A stretch of 64,000 nucleotides of DNA, taken from Curtobacterium sp. MCLR17_032 (GTDB lineage Bacteria > Actinomycetota > Actinomycetes > Actinomycetales > Microbacteriaceae). The notes beneath the pieces were generated by a model. The model was given only the letters and a program-made list of their open reading frames with translations, was not told where the DNA came from and ran no database searches. Positions 40,935-48,401 of this stretch are shown here, in pieces. How positions within the stretch are numbered: the first letter of the stretch is position 1; every line of letters starts with the position of its first letter. A program made the position numbers and the translations under genes. The stretch lies in assembly GCF_003234795.2 (NCBI RefSeq), contig NZ_CP126268.1:1364001-1428000 (forward strand). The letters are read 5' to 3'.

Positions 40935-42128
40935 ATGTCAATGACCGCCGCGCAGACACCCCTGCTGGAATCCGACTTCTACCGGTTCCAGGAGCAGCTG
41001 ACCGACCAGGAACGCGACTCCCTGGGGAAGCTCCGCGAGTACCTCGAGCGCGAAGTCGCGCCGATCGCTGACCAGTACTGGGCCCGCGCCGAGTTCCCGA
41101 AGCAGGTCATCGCACCGCTCGCCGAACTCGGCATGTACGGCCCGGGTATCCCGCTGGTCCGCCAGTTCGAGAACTCCGCCGTGTACCGCGGCTGGGCGGC
41201 GCTCGAGCTCGGCCGTGTCGACGCCGGGGTCTCGACCTTCATCGGCGTGCAGTCCGGCCTCGCCATGAACTCCATCGCCGTCGCCGGCAGCGACGAGCAG
41301 CAGCGCGAATGGCTGCCCCGCATGGCCTCCGGCGAGATCGTCGGAGCGTTCGGTCTGACCGAACCGCTGTCCGGCAGCGACTCAGCCCGCGGCCTCCGGA
41401 CCACGGCCCGACGCGAGGGTGACACCTGGGTGCTGAACGGCTCGAAGCGGTGGATCGGTAACGCCACCTTCGCGGACGTCGTCGTCATCTGGGCGAAGGA
41501 CGAGGCGGACAACCAGGTGAAGGGCTTCCTCGTGACGTCGGACACCCCGGGGTTCACCGCGACGAAGATCGAGGACAAGATCGCCCTCCGGTCGGTGCAG
41601 AACGCCGACATCACGCTCGAGGACGTCCGCGTTCCCGAGTCCCGTCGGCTGCAGCACGCCGACTCGTTCCGCTCGACAGCGACCGTCCTCCGTCTGACCC
41701 GCACCGAGGTCGCCTGGCAGGCTGTCGGGATCTCGATCGGGGCCTACGAGGCAGCGCTCCGGTACGCGCAGGAGCGCGTGCAGTTCGGCAAGCCGATCGC
41801 CTCGCACCAGCTGATCCAGGACCTGCTCGTCAAGTCGCTCATGAACATCACCGCGTCGATCGCGCTCTGCACCCAGGCGTCGGCGCTGCAGGACCAGGGA
41901 GTGGGTGGCGACGAGCACTCGGCGATGGCCAAGGCCTTCGCCACGACGAAGATGCGCGAGACCGTCGGCTGGTGCCGCGAGGTGCAGGGCGGCAACGGCA
42001 TCGTGCTCGACAAGGGTGTCGCGCGGTTCTTCGCCGACGCCGAGGCCATCTACTCGTACGAGGGGACGCGTGAGGTCAACACGCTCATCGTCGGTCGCGC
42101 GGTGACGGGCCAGGGCGCGTTCGTTTGA
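40935..42128 (+). CDS. Acyl-CoA dehydrogenase
   Basis: A 397-residue flavoprotein of the acyl-CoA dehydrogenase family. Recognisable are AFGLTEPLSGSDSARGLRTTARREGDTWVLNGSKRWIGNATFADVVVIWAK (FAD and substrate binding) and RVQFGKPIASHQLIQDLLVKSLMNIT. The catalytic glutamate lies in IYSYEGTREVNTLIVGR. The YEGT signature is that of glutaryl-CoA dehydrogenase-like members, so it may act on glutaryl-CoA or another short acyl-CoA; the substrate cannot be fixed from sequence. Its start lies 63 bases from the divergent QsdR-type regulator, which probably senses an acyl compound and controls it. Confidence 0.9.
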   Translation: MSMTAAQTPLLESDFYRFQEQLTDQERDSLGKLREYLEREVAPIADQYWARAEFPKQVIAPLAELGMYGPGIPLVRQFENSAVYRGWAALELGRVDAGVSTFIGVQSGLAMNSIAVAGSDEQQREWLPRMASGEIVGAFGLTEPLSGSDSARGLRTTARREGDTWVLNGSKRWIGNATFADVVVIWAKDEADNQVKGFLVTSDTPGFTATKIEDKIALRSVQNADITLEDVRVPESRRLQHADSFRSTATVLRLTRTEVAWQAVGISIGAYEAALRYAQERVQFGKPIASHQLIQDLLVKSLMNITASIALCTQASALQDQGVGGDEHSAMAKAFATTKMRETVGWCREVQGGNGIVLDKGVARFFADAEAIYSYEGTREVNTLIVGRAVTGQGAFV

Positions 42129-42131
42129 CCC

Positions 42132-42184
42132 GCTGAGGCAGCCGTCGCTCGGAAGCCCGGGCGACGGCTGCTTCCCGCCTCAGC
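42132..42184. terminator. Compound hairpin between acyl-CoA dehydrogenase and S9 peptidase
   Basis: Inner arms GCAGCCGTCGC (42138-42148) and GCGACGGCTGC (42161-42171) are perfect. Outer arms GCTGAGG (42132-42138) and CCTCAGC (42178-42184) extend the stem after a small bulge. The structure overlaps the stop codon of the convergent peptidase gene and can terminate both transcripts. Confidence 0.7.
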
Positions 42185-44264
42185 CGAGCAGCTCCGGCCG
42201 CTCCCAGTCCTGCCCGAGCACGTGCTGCCCGAGGAACGCGAACACCGTCTGGTACCAGAGCTTCGCGTGCTGGGGCTGCAGCACCCAGTGGTTCTCGTTC
42301 GGGAAGTACAGGAACCGGTGCGGCATCCGACCGTCGGCGTCCGCATGGTGCTCGGCGAGCTCGGACCACAGCCGCAGTCCCTCGCCGATCGGCACGCGGT
42401 AGTCGTGGTCCCCGTGCACGACGAGCATCGGTGTCCGGATGTCGCCGACGAAGCGGTGCGGGTCGTTCGCCGCCAGCCCGTCGGCGTCGAAGATCGCCTG
42501 CCAGTAGTGCGCAGCGTCGGTCGTGCCGGCGAACTGGTCGAGTGCCCAGAGGCTGGCATGGCTGACGATCGCGTCGAACCGATCGGTGTGCCCGGCGACC
42601 CAGTTCGCCATGTAGCCGCCGAACGAGCCGCCCATCGCCGCCGTTCGGGTCTCGTCGATGTCGTCCCGCGCGACGACAGCGTCGGTGATCGCCATCAGGT
42701 CCGTGTACGGCGCCTGGCCCCAGGCGTTCCAGCCGCGGTTGACGAAGTCCAGGCCGTAGCCGGTCGACAGCGCCGGGTCGGGCAGCAGCACGGCGTAGCC
42801 CTGCGCCGCCGCGAGCATCGGCGTCCACCGCCACGACCACTGGTTGAACGAGTTCAGCGGTCCACCGTGGATCCAGAGCAGCAGCGGGTGCGCGGGCCCC
42901 GTGGCCGCGGTGTCGTCGGGCAGGACCAGCCAGCCGCGGACACGCGTGCCGTCGGCCGCGGTGGTCTCGACCTCTTCCAGGCGTCCGGGGACCTCCGGCA
43001 GGGGAGCGGGCGTCGCCAGGACGTGCACCGTCCCGTCGGCGTCGATCCGGACCGGGTGCAGCGGCGCCGCCCAGGAGGCCCGCAGCGCCACCACGACGCC
43101 GCTCTCGGCCGCCACGTGCAGGCTCGAGTACGCCCAGTCGTCCTGCGTCAGCTGCTCGACGGGGGCACCGTCGAGCGGCAGGCGGAACACCGGCGCCCGG
43201 CCGTCCTGATCGGCCGTCGCCAGGAGCGCTCGGTCCCCGTGCTCGAAGACCAGCTGACTCGGCCAGCGGTCCCAATCGGTCGCGATCCGCCGGGCACCGC
43301 TGCCGTCGATGCTCGCCGTCCAGACCTCTTGCTGGTTCGCGCCGGCCGGGGTCGAGCGGACCGTGCGCATCCAGGCGATCGTCCGACCGTTCGAGCTGAG
43401 CGCGGGCATCTCGTGGTCGACGCCCGCGTCGTCGAAGAGCACGGTCCGCGTCCCCGTCTCGAGGTCGATGGTCACGAGGACGAACCGGTGCCCGCGCGCC
43501 TCGTGCACGCCCACCGAGGCGAGCAGGGTGCGTCCGTCGGCGGTCAGTGCGCCGTCGACGGCGTCGAGCGTGCGGCCTGGGTGCGGCGTGGCGTCGGTCG
43601 GCTTCGGCAGGTGTGCCGGGTAACGGGGCTCCTGCGGTTCGGCGGCACTGTCGCCGGCGTCCACGTCGCTGCCCTGCGCTTCCCGCAGCGTGCCCAGGTC
43701 GAGCCGTAGCACGTGCGGCTCGTCCGGCCCCAGGTCGTGGTCCCAGTACCGGATCGGGTACGACTCGTGCAGGATCGCCCGGACCTTCTGGTCGTCCCGC
43801 CGCTTCCGGAGGGCGGCATCGCGGTCGACGTCCCCGTCGGCCGCGGGCAGCAGGGGTGCGGTGACCGCCAGCACGTCCGATGCCGACGCGGCGCCGAGCA
43901 GACTGCCGACACCGCCGGCCAGCCGGGTGACCGGGCGCGCGTCCCCACCGGCGGCCGGCAGGAGCCAGAGCTGCGCGGGGGCGCCGTCCTTGCCCGACTC
44001 GGCGTCCGGCCGACCAGACACGAACAGCAGGTCCCCGTGCCGGGTGAACGCGGCCGCGGACTCGCCCGTCGCCGAGCGGGTCAGCCGTGTCGCGACACCG
44101 TCGCCGGAGGTCGGGACCGCCCACACCGACTTCTTGTAGGTGGTGCCGTCCGCGTCGAGCGTGCTCACCGTCACGGCCGCACGTTCGCCGTCGGGGCTCA
44201 GCACGAGCCCGTCGACACGGGGCAACGCGAGGAACTGGTCGAGGTCCGAGAACGGTGTCGTCAT
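42180..44264 (-). CDS. S9-family prolyl oligopeptidase-like peptidase
   Basis: A 694-residue serine peptidase. An N-terminal seven-bladed beta-propeller region (starting GLVLSPDGERAAVTVSTL with repeated WD-like strands) caps a C-terminal alpha/beta-hydrolase. The catalytic serine is in GGSFGGYMANW; the aspartate and histidine are in VHGDHDYRVP and PNENHW. An RGWNAWGQAPYTDLMAI segment marks the DPP IV/acylaminoacyl-peptidase branch. It has no signal peptide and probably degrades cytoplasmic oligopeptides. The ATG at 44264 fits the usual N-terminus, and the gene is followed by a hairpin. Confidence 0.9.
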   Translation of the reverse strand: MTTPFSDLDQFLALPRVDGLVLSPDGERAAVTVSTLDADGTTYKKSVWAVPTSGDGVATRLTRSATGESAAAFTRHGDLLFVSGRPDAESGKDGAPAQLWLLPAAGGDARPVTRLAGGVGSLLGAASASDVLAVTAPLLPAADGDVDRDAALRKRRDDQKVRAILHESYPIRYWDHDLGPDEPHVLRLDLGTLREAQGSDVDAGDSAAEPQEPRYPAHLPKPTDATPHPGRTLDAVDGALTADGRTLLASVGVHEARGHRFVLVTIDLETGTRTVLFDDAGVDHEMPALSSNGRTIAWMRTVRSTPAGANQQEVWTASIDGSGARRIATDWDRWPSQLVFEHGDRALLATADQDGRAPVFRLPLDGAPVEQLTQDDWAYSSLHVAAESGVVVALRASWAAPLHPVRIDADGTVHVLATPAPLPEVPGRLEEVETTAADGTRVRGWLVLPDDTAATGPAHPLLLWIHGGPLNSFNQWSWRWTPMLAAAQGYAVLLPDPALSTGYGLDFVNRGWNAWGQAPYTDLMAITDAVVARDDIDETRTAAMGGSFGGYMANWVAGHTDRFDAIVSHASLWALDQFAGTTDAAHYWQAIFDADGLAANDPHRFVGDIRTPMLVVHGDHDYRVPIGEGLRLWSELAEHHADADGRMPHRFLYFPNENHWVLQPQHAKLWYQTVFAFLGQHVLGQDWERPELLG

Positions 44265-44351
44265 GCCGTCACGCTACCGACGGCACCGCCCCCGGCACAG
44301 GGCTCAGACCGGCTCTGTGGAGAACCCGACAGGATCCACAGGCACTGTCCG

Positions 44352-45236
44352 TCACGCCCAGAACGCGGCGACCCGCTCCGCGACCTGCTCCGCCTGCGCC
44401 CGCCCGGCCTCAGCCGAGGGCCGCTGCGTCGACAGCGCCAGCGAGTTCGTCCCGAAGGCCCGGATCGACGCCTCGTCCGCGACCACGGCCTCCACCTGCG
44501 ACCCAGCGTCACGGAGCGCGGCGACGGACCGGTCCAGCCACGGCCCGAGCGGCGACGGGCCCTCCGGGCTGCACGCGATCACGAGGACCCGCTCGTACCC
44601 GGCGGCGACGTCCGCGTTGGTCGCCGACCGCACCCCGCCGTCGACGTACGGGTGTCCGTCGATGCGCACCGGCGACCAGACGATCGGCACCGAGCAGCTC
44701 GCGGCGACAGCGCGCTCCAGCGGCACGCTGTCCTCGGCGCGGAACACCCGGAAGGACCCGTCGACCGCGTCGACCGTGGTCACCGCGTAGGGCTTCGCCG
44801 GCCACTCTGCGCTCGGCAGCGTCTGTCGGAAGGTCGCGACACGCTCGTCGTCGCTCTGGCCGGCGGTGACCTCCTGCGCCGCAGCGCCGACCCGCGCGCG
44901 GGCGTCCTGCTCCGAGATTGCGCCCTGCATCGCGGCGCCGAAGCGCTGCTCGACTTCAGAGACGTCCACAGCGGCGGGCTCCTCGTACGTCGTCGGCAGG
45001 GGGCTCGTCTGCTGCGCGTAGGCGTCCTGCACGGCGCCGGCGCGCAGGAACGCCCCCACCACGCTGCCTGCACTCGTGCCGACCACCAGGTCAGCGGCTC
45101 CGAGGTCGACCCCGGCATCCTCGAGTGCGGACAAGACGCCGAGCTCCCAGGCGATGCCGGCGACCCCGCCGCCTCCGAGGACGATCGCGCGGGTTCCGGG
45201 CGTGGGAGTGGGCGTGGGCTCTGCAACATCGGTCAT
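44352..45236 (-). CDS. Patatin-like phospholipase
   Basis: A 294-residue patatin-fold lipase. The oxyanion motif GGGGVAGIAWELGVLSAL, the nucleophile elbow VVGTSAGSVVGAF (GxSxG) and the catalytic-dyad aspartate in YVDGGVRSATN are all present. It probably hydrolyses phospholipid or neutral lipid acyl chains in the cytoplasm or at the membrane. The ATG at 45236 is chosen since it leads straight into a short Pro/Thr linker and the oxyanion motif; the frame stays open for another 450 codons upstream, but that part is the non-coding repeat array and is not protein-like. Its promoter must lie in or before the repeats. Confidence 0.88.
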   Translation of the reverse strand: MTDVAEPTPTPTPGTRAIVLGGGGVAGIAWELGVLSALEDAGVDLGAADLVVGTSAGSVVGAFLRAGAVQDAYAQQTSPLPTTYEEPAAVDVSEVEQRFGAAMQGAISEQDARARVGAAAQEVTAGQSDDERVATFRQTLPSAEWPAKPYAVTTVDAVDGSFRVFRAEDSVPLERAVAASCSVPIVWSPVRIDGHPYVDGGVRSATNADVAAGYERVLVIACSPEGPSPLGPWLDRSVAALRDAGSQVEAVVADEASIRAFGTNSLALSTQRPSAEAGRAQAEQVAERVAAFWA

Positions 45237-45277
45237 GTGTCCTGCATACCAAGTCCGGCGATGAACGCGCACCACGC

Positions 45278-46086
45278 CGGGCCGGCGGACCCGGCCACGG
45301 GCCGGCCGGGAGGCGCTGATCGCCCCCCGCCCCGCGCCTCCCGTCCGCCGCTGGGTCGCGCACAACAGGAACCGGCTCGAGCCGCCGTTTCCCGCGGTTC
45401 GAGCCGGTTCCTGTTGTGCTGCGCCGAAGCGCGCCGCGCAGGCGCGCCGCGTCGGGTGGGCGGACCCGGCCACGGGCCGGTCGGGAGGCGTGGGTCGCGC
45501 CCGTCCGGCGCCTCCCGTCCGCCGGTGTGCCCCGCACAACGGCAACCGGCTCGCGCCGCGGTTTCCCGTGGTTCGAGCCGGTTCCTGTTGTGCTGCGCCG
45601 AAGCGCGCCGCGCAGGCGCCACGCGGGGTGGGCGGGCCCGGCCACGGGCCGGTCGGGAGGCACGGGTCGCCCCCGCCCCGCGCCTCCCGTCCGCCGGTGG
45701 GCCACGCACAACAGGAACCGGCTCGCGCCGCGGTTCCCCGCGGTTCGGGCCGGTTGCTGTTGTGCTGCGCCGAAGCGCGCCGCGCCAGGCGCCACGCGGG
45801 GTGGGCGGGCCCGGCCATGGGCCGGTCGGGAGGCACGGGTCGCCCCTGCCCCGCGCCTCCCGTCCGTTGCTGTTGCGCGGCGCCGAAGCGCGCCGCGCCG
45901 CGCACTACGTCGGGGCGCCGGACCCCGCCCGGAGCCGGACGGGAGGCGCGGATCGCCCCCGCCCCGCGCCTCCCGTCCGCCGGTGGGCCACGCACAACGG
46001 CGACCGGCTCGCGCCGCGGTTTCCCGCGGTTCGAGTCGGTCCCTGTTGTGCTGCGCCGACGCGCGCCGCGCCGCGCCAGCGCGCCC
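45278..46086. repeat. Array of about 173-bp hairpin-rich tandem repeats
   Basis: Five units lie head to tail between the patatin and quinone-oxidoreductase genes. The shared block GCGCCTCCCGTCC starts at 45334, 45508, 45680, 45853 and 45966, giving spacings of 174, 172, 173 and 113; the fourth unit lacks about 60 bases including most of its palindrome. Each full unit has, in order, a GCCCGGCCACGGGCC-like block, GGGAGGC...GCCTCCC inverted arms, a long palindrome starting GCACAAC and ending GTTGTGC, and a GCGCCGAAGCGCGCCGCGC stretch. Unit length is not a multiple of three and no frame keeps a common protein, so it is non-coding. Units differ by scattered point changes, so they are old duplications or independent insertions. 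There are no unique spacers between units, unlike CRISPR. Confidence 0.85.
45360..45419. repeat. Perfect 21-bp palindrome in the first 173-bp unit
   Basis: Positions 45360-45380 and 45399-45419 are perfectly complementary 21-base arms (starting GCACAACAGGAACC) around an 18-base loop. The corresponding palindromes in units 2 (45534-45593), 3 (45706-45764) and 5 (45991-46051) carry mismatches, and unit 4 has lost it. The mismatches are not compensated by changes in the other arm. Confidence 0.8.
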
Positions 46087-46090
46087 CCCG

Positions 46091-47119
46091 CTACTCGGCC
46101 GCGACGTCGATGAGCACCTTGCCGACCGCGTCGCCCTGCACGGCGTCGTGGGCGGCCGCGGTCTCCTCGAGCGGGAAGCGCAGCAGCGGCAGGCCCGCCT
46201 CCTCGCCGACCGGCAGGACACCGTCGCGCAGTGCGGCGGTGACGTCCTCGGCAGCGGCGGCCAGGGCAGCGTCGCCGATCGTGTAGAGCAGCAGGAACTG
46301 GTACCGGGCGTTGATGCTCATGTTCGGCCGGACCGGGATCGACGCCGCGTCGCCACCGTTGTCGGCGTACATCGAGACGACACCGTGGTTCGCCAGCACG
46401 GCCGCGTCCAGGTCGGCGTTCGCGGGGATCGACACCTCGACGACGATGTGCACGCCGTCCGGGGCGATCGCGCGGATCTGGTCGGCGGCGTCGTCCTCCC
46501 GGTAGTTGACGGTGTGGTGGGCACCGGCCGCGGTGGCGAGGGCTGCCTTGTCGTCGGAGCTGATCGTCGCGATGACGGTCGCGCCGGCCCACCGTGCCAA
46601 CTGGATGGCGGCGTGGCCGACGGCACCCGCGCCTCCCGCGACGAGGACGACGCGACCGGTCAGCGCGCCGGGGGAGAGACGGGCGGGACCGTCCTCGTGC
46701 ACGGTCAGGGCGCGGTGGGCGGTCATCGCGGGGACGCCGAGCGAGGCGCCGACGTCGAACGAGACGCCCTCGGGCAGCGGTGCGACGCGGGTGGCGGGGA
46801 CGACGGTGTACTCCTGCGCGGTGCCGGTCGGGCGGGAGGCCGCGGCCATGAACAGCCAGACGTGGTCGCCGACCGACAGCCCCTCGACCCCGGGGCCGAC
46901 CGCGTCGACGATGCCGGCGCCGTCCTGGTTCGGGGTGATCTCGGGGAACGGCAGGCCGTCGCCGTAGGTCCCGCCCTGCCGGGCCTTCCAGTCGGTGGGG
47001 TTCACGCCGGAGACGACCACGCGGACGCGGACCTCACCGTCGCCGGGCTCGGGGACCGGACGGTCGGCGAGGGAGAGGACGGCGGACGTTCCGGGCTGGG
47101 AGTAGACGATGGATCGCAT
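46091..47119 (-). CDS. Zinc-free quinone oxidoreductase-like alcohol dehydrogenase
   Basis: A 342-residue MDR-superfamily oxidoreductase. It opens with MRSIVYSQPGTSAVLSLADRPVPEPGDGEVRVRVVVSGVNPTDWK and contains QDGAGIVDAVGPGV and the cofactor motif VLVAGGAGAVGHAAIQLARWAGATVIATI. The C-terminal part ends with a MSINARYQFLLLYTIGD-type quinone-reductase segment. No zinc ligands typical of alcohol dehydrogenases are seen, so it belongs to the NADPH:quinone reductase (QOR) group. It is upstream of the repeat array and lies 49 bases downstream of the HxlR regulator gene on the same strand, so it is probably controlled by it. Confidence 0.85.
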   Translation of the reverse strand: MRSIVYSQPGTSAVLSLADRPVPEPGDGEVRVRVVVSGVNPTDWKARQGGTYGDGLPFPEITPNQDGAGIVDAVGPGVEGLSVGDHVWLFMAAASRPTGTAQEYTVVPATRVAPLPEGVSFDVGASLGVPAMTAHRALTVHEDGPARLSPGALTGRVVLVAGGAGAVGHAAIQLARWAGATVIATISSDDKAALATAAGAHHTVNYREDDAADQIRAIAPDGVHIVVEVSIPANADLDAAVLANHGVVSMYADNGGDAASIPVRPNMSINARYQFLLLYTIGDAALAAAAEDVTAALRDGVLPVGEEAGLPLLRFPLEETAAAHDAVQGDAVGKVLIDVAAE

Positions 47120-47168
47120 GTCTCCACGCAACCACCGGCGGGCGGTCGCGATTCCAGGAGGGACGGGT

Positions 47169-47534
47169 TCAGCCGCGCGCGTCGTACCCCGAGCGGGCCT
47201 CGGCGACGCCGTCCATGTGGTCGATCGCCCACTGTTCGAGCGGCACGAGGACCGTACGGAGCGACCGTCCGGTAGCGGTGAGTTCGTACTCCACGTGCGG
47301 AGGGATCTCGGGGAACACCGTCCGGGTGACCAGCCCGTCGCGTTCCAGGGCACGGAGGGTCTGCGTGAGCATCTTCTGCGACACGCCCTGTACCCGGGTG
47401 GCGATCGCCGAGTAGCGGCGGGGCCCGTCCGCCAGGGCGCCGATCGTCAGGACGCTCCAGCGGTCCCCGATCCGGTCGAGGAGCTGCCGGGAGGGGCAGT
47501 CCGCCGCGTAGGGGCTGTACTCGAGCGCAGTCAT
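47169..47534 (-). CDS. HxlR-family transcriptional regulator
   Basis: A 121-residue winged-helix regulator. It has the HxlR core CPSRQLLDRIGDRWSVLTIGALADGPRRYSAIATRVQGVSQKMLTQTLRALERDGLVTRTVFPEIPPHVEYELTATGRSL and a conserved cysteine (about residue 13) at the N-terminus. In YodB/HypR-type HxlR proteins such a cysteine senses quinones, aldehydes or disulfide stress, and their targets are often quinone and nitroreductases. The two flanking genes are an MDR quinone-oxidoreductase-like gene and a divergent NAD(P)-binding reductase gene, which fits this role. The ATG at 47534 begins the family N-terminus. Confidence 0.9.
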   Translation of the reverse strand: MTALEYSPYAADCPSRQLLDRIGDRWSVLTIGALADGPRRYSAIATRVQGVSQKMLTQTLRALERDGLVTRTVFPEIPPHVEYELTATGRSLRTVLVPLEQWAIDHMDGVAEARSGYDARG

Positions 47535-47596
47535 GGTGGCCTTCCGTGGGGCACGACCCGCGACGCGCCCGGGCGGGGCACGCACCACGAGGTGCC

Positions 47597-47615
47597 TACT
47601 TTCCGAAAGAGAGTA
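47597..47615. promoter_or_regulatory. Candidate HxlR operator
   Basis: TACTTTC (47597-47603) and GAGAGTA (47609-47615) are near-perfect inverted arms separated by CGAAA, giving a 19-base AT-richer island in GC-rich DNA. The related core CTTTCCGAAAG is itself palindromic. It lies between the divergent regulator and NAD(P)-binding reductase starts, where HxlR regulators usually bind. TACAGT at 47633-47638 follows at a suitable place for a -10 element. Confidence 0.5.
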
Positions 47616-47678
47616 ACACCCGTACAGTGAGTGACACGGCGCGTGACCGCGTCGGAACCGTCACACGAAGGAGCTCGC

Positions 47679-48326
47679 ATGTCCACCATCGTCGTCTTCG
47701 GAGGCACCGGCTACGCCGGCTCCGCCATCGTCCGTGAAGCCCTCTCCCGCGGCCACGAGGTCGTCGCCGTCGCGCGCGACACCTCCAAGCTCGACGCCGC
47801 CGAGCACCTCACGCTCGCCCAGGGCGACGCGTTCGACGCCGGCTTCGTGTCCGACGTGACCAAGGGCGCCGACGTCGTCATCGTGTCCCTGCACGCGGTC
47901 CAGTCCGACGGCAGCGAGCTCAAGGACAAGTTCCAGCACTTCGTCGACGCCGCCGAGGCTGCGGGTGCGCGTCTCGGCATCGTCGGTGGCGCCGGCTCGA
48001 TGCTCGTCGCCGAGGGCGGCCCGGCCCTGTACGACACCCCCGACTTCCCGGACGCCTTCAAGGGCGAGGCGAAGAGCCACGGCCAGATCCTCGAGGCCCT
48101 GCGCGCCGGCGACACCTCGGTCGACTGGTTCTACGTCAGCCCCGCCGCGGCCTTCGGTGGCTACAACCCGGGCGAGCGTCGCGGCACCTACCGCTCGTCG
48201 GACGACGTCCTGCTCGCCGATGCCGAGGGCAACTCGGACATCTCGGGTGCCGACTACGCGATCGCCGTCGTCGACGAGATCGAGCAGCCGAAGCACCACC
48301 AGGCGCGTTTCGGCGTGGCCTACTGA
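47679..48326 (+). CDS. NAD(P)-binding Rossmann-fold reductase
   Basis: A 215-residue NAD(P)-dependent SDR of the atypical NmrA-like/YhfK type. It begins STIVVFGGTGYAGSAIVREALSRGHEVVAVARD (glycine-rich GGTGYAG) and contains DVVIVSLHAVQ, RLGIVGGAGSMLVAEGG, and DWFYVSPAAAFGGYNPGERRGTYRSSDDVLLAD with a later DYAIAVVDEIEQPKHHQARF. These are features of proteins that reduce or protect against electrophiles. It is divergent from an HxlR regulator and downstream of a candidate operator. AAGGAGCTCGC precedes the ATG at 47679. The gene ends before a 50-bp palindrome. Confidence 0.88.
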   Translation: MSTIVVFGGTGYAGSAIVREALSRGHEVVAVARDTSKLDAAEHLTLAQGDAFDAGFVSDVTKGADVVIVSLHAVQSDGSELKDKFQHFVDAAEAAGARLGIVGGAGSMLVAEGGPALYDTPDFPDAFKGEAKSHGQILEALRAGDTSVDWFYVSPAAAFGGYNPGERRGTYRSSDDVLLADAEGNSDISGADYAIAVVDEIEQPKHHQARFGVAY

Positions 48327-48349
48327 CCCGACCGGCTCGCGTCACCGCA

Positions 48350-48399
48350 TGACGGACGGGAGGCCCGTGACCAGCTGGTCACGGGCCTCCCGTCCGTCA
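48350..48399. terminator. 50-bp perfect palindrome between convergent genes
   Basis: Positions 48350-48399 form a perfect inverted repeat with 25-bp arms and no loop base at the centre (48374/48375). The arms contain GACGGACGGGAGGCCCGTGA and end at ACCAG. It lies between the convergent reductase and MFS genes and would make a very stable two-sided terminator. The GACGGGAGGC core is shared with the 173-bp repeat array and with several other intergenic spots in this window. Confidence 0.85.
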
Positions 48400-48401
48400 G
48401 G

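Noticed and set aside
40194..42128. Quorum-quenching operon based on the QsdR-type regulator
   Set aside because: No lactonase or acyl-homoserine lactone gene lies nearby; only an acyl-CoA dehydrogenase and a broken lipoprotein gene.
45278..46086. CRISPR array
   Set aside because: The repeats are 173 bases with internal variation and no unique spacers between them, and no cas genes are present.
45241..46592. Very long open frames through the repeat array (746 codons on minus strand, 857 on plus)
   Set aside because: They arise because stop codons are rare at this GC content. Units of 172-174 bases shift the frame, no consistent protein repeats and composition is Arg/Pro/Ala noise. Only the patatin part (45236 to 44352) is real.
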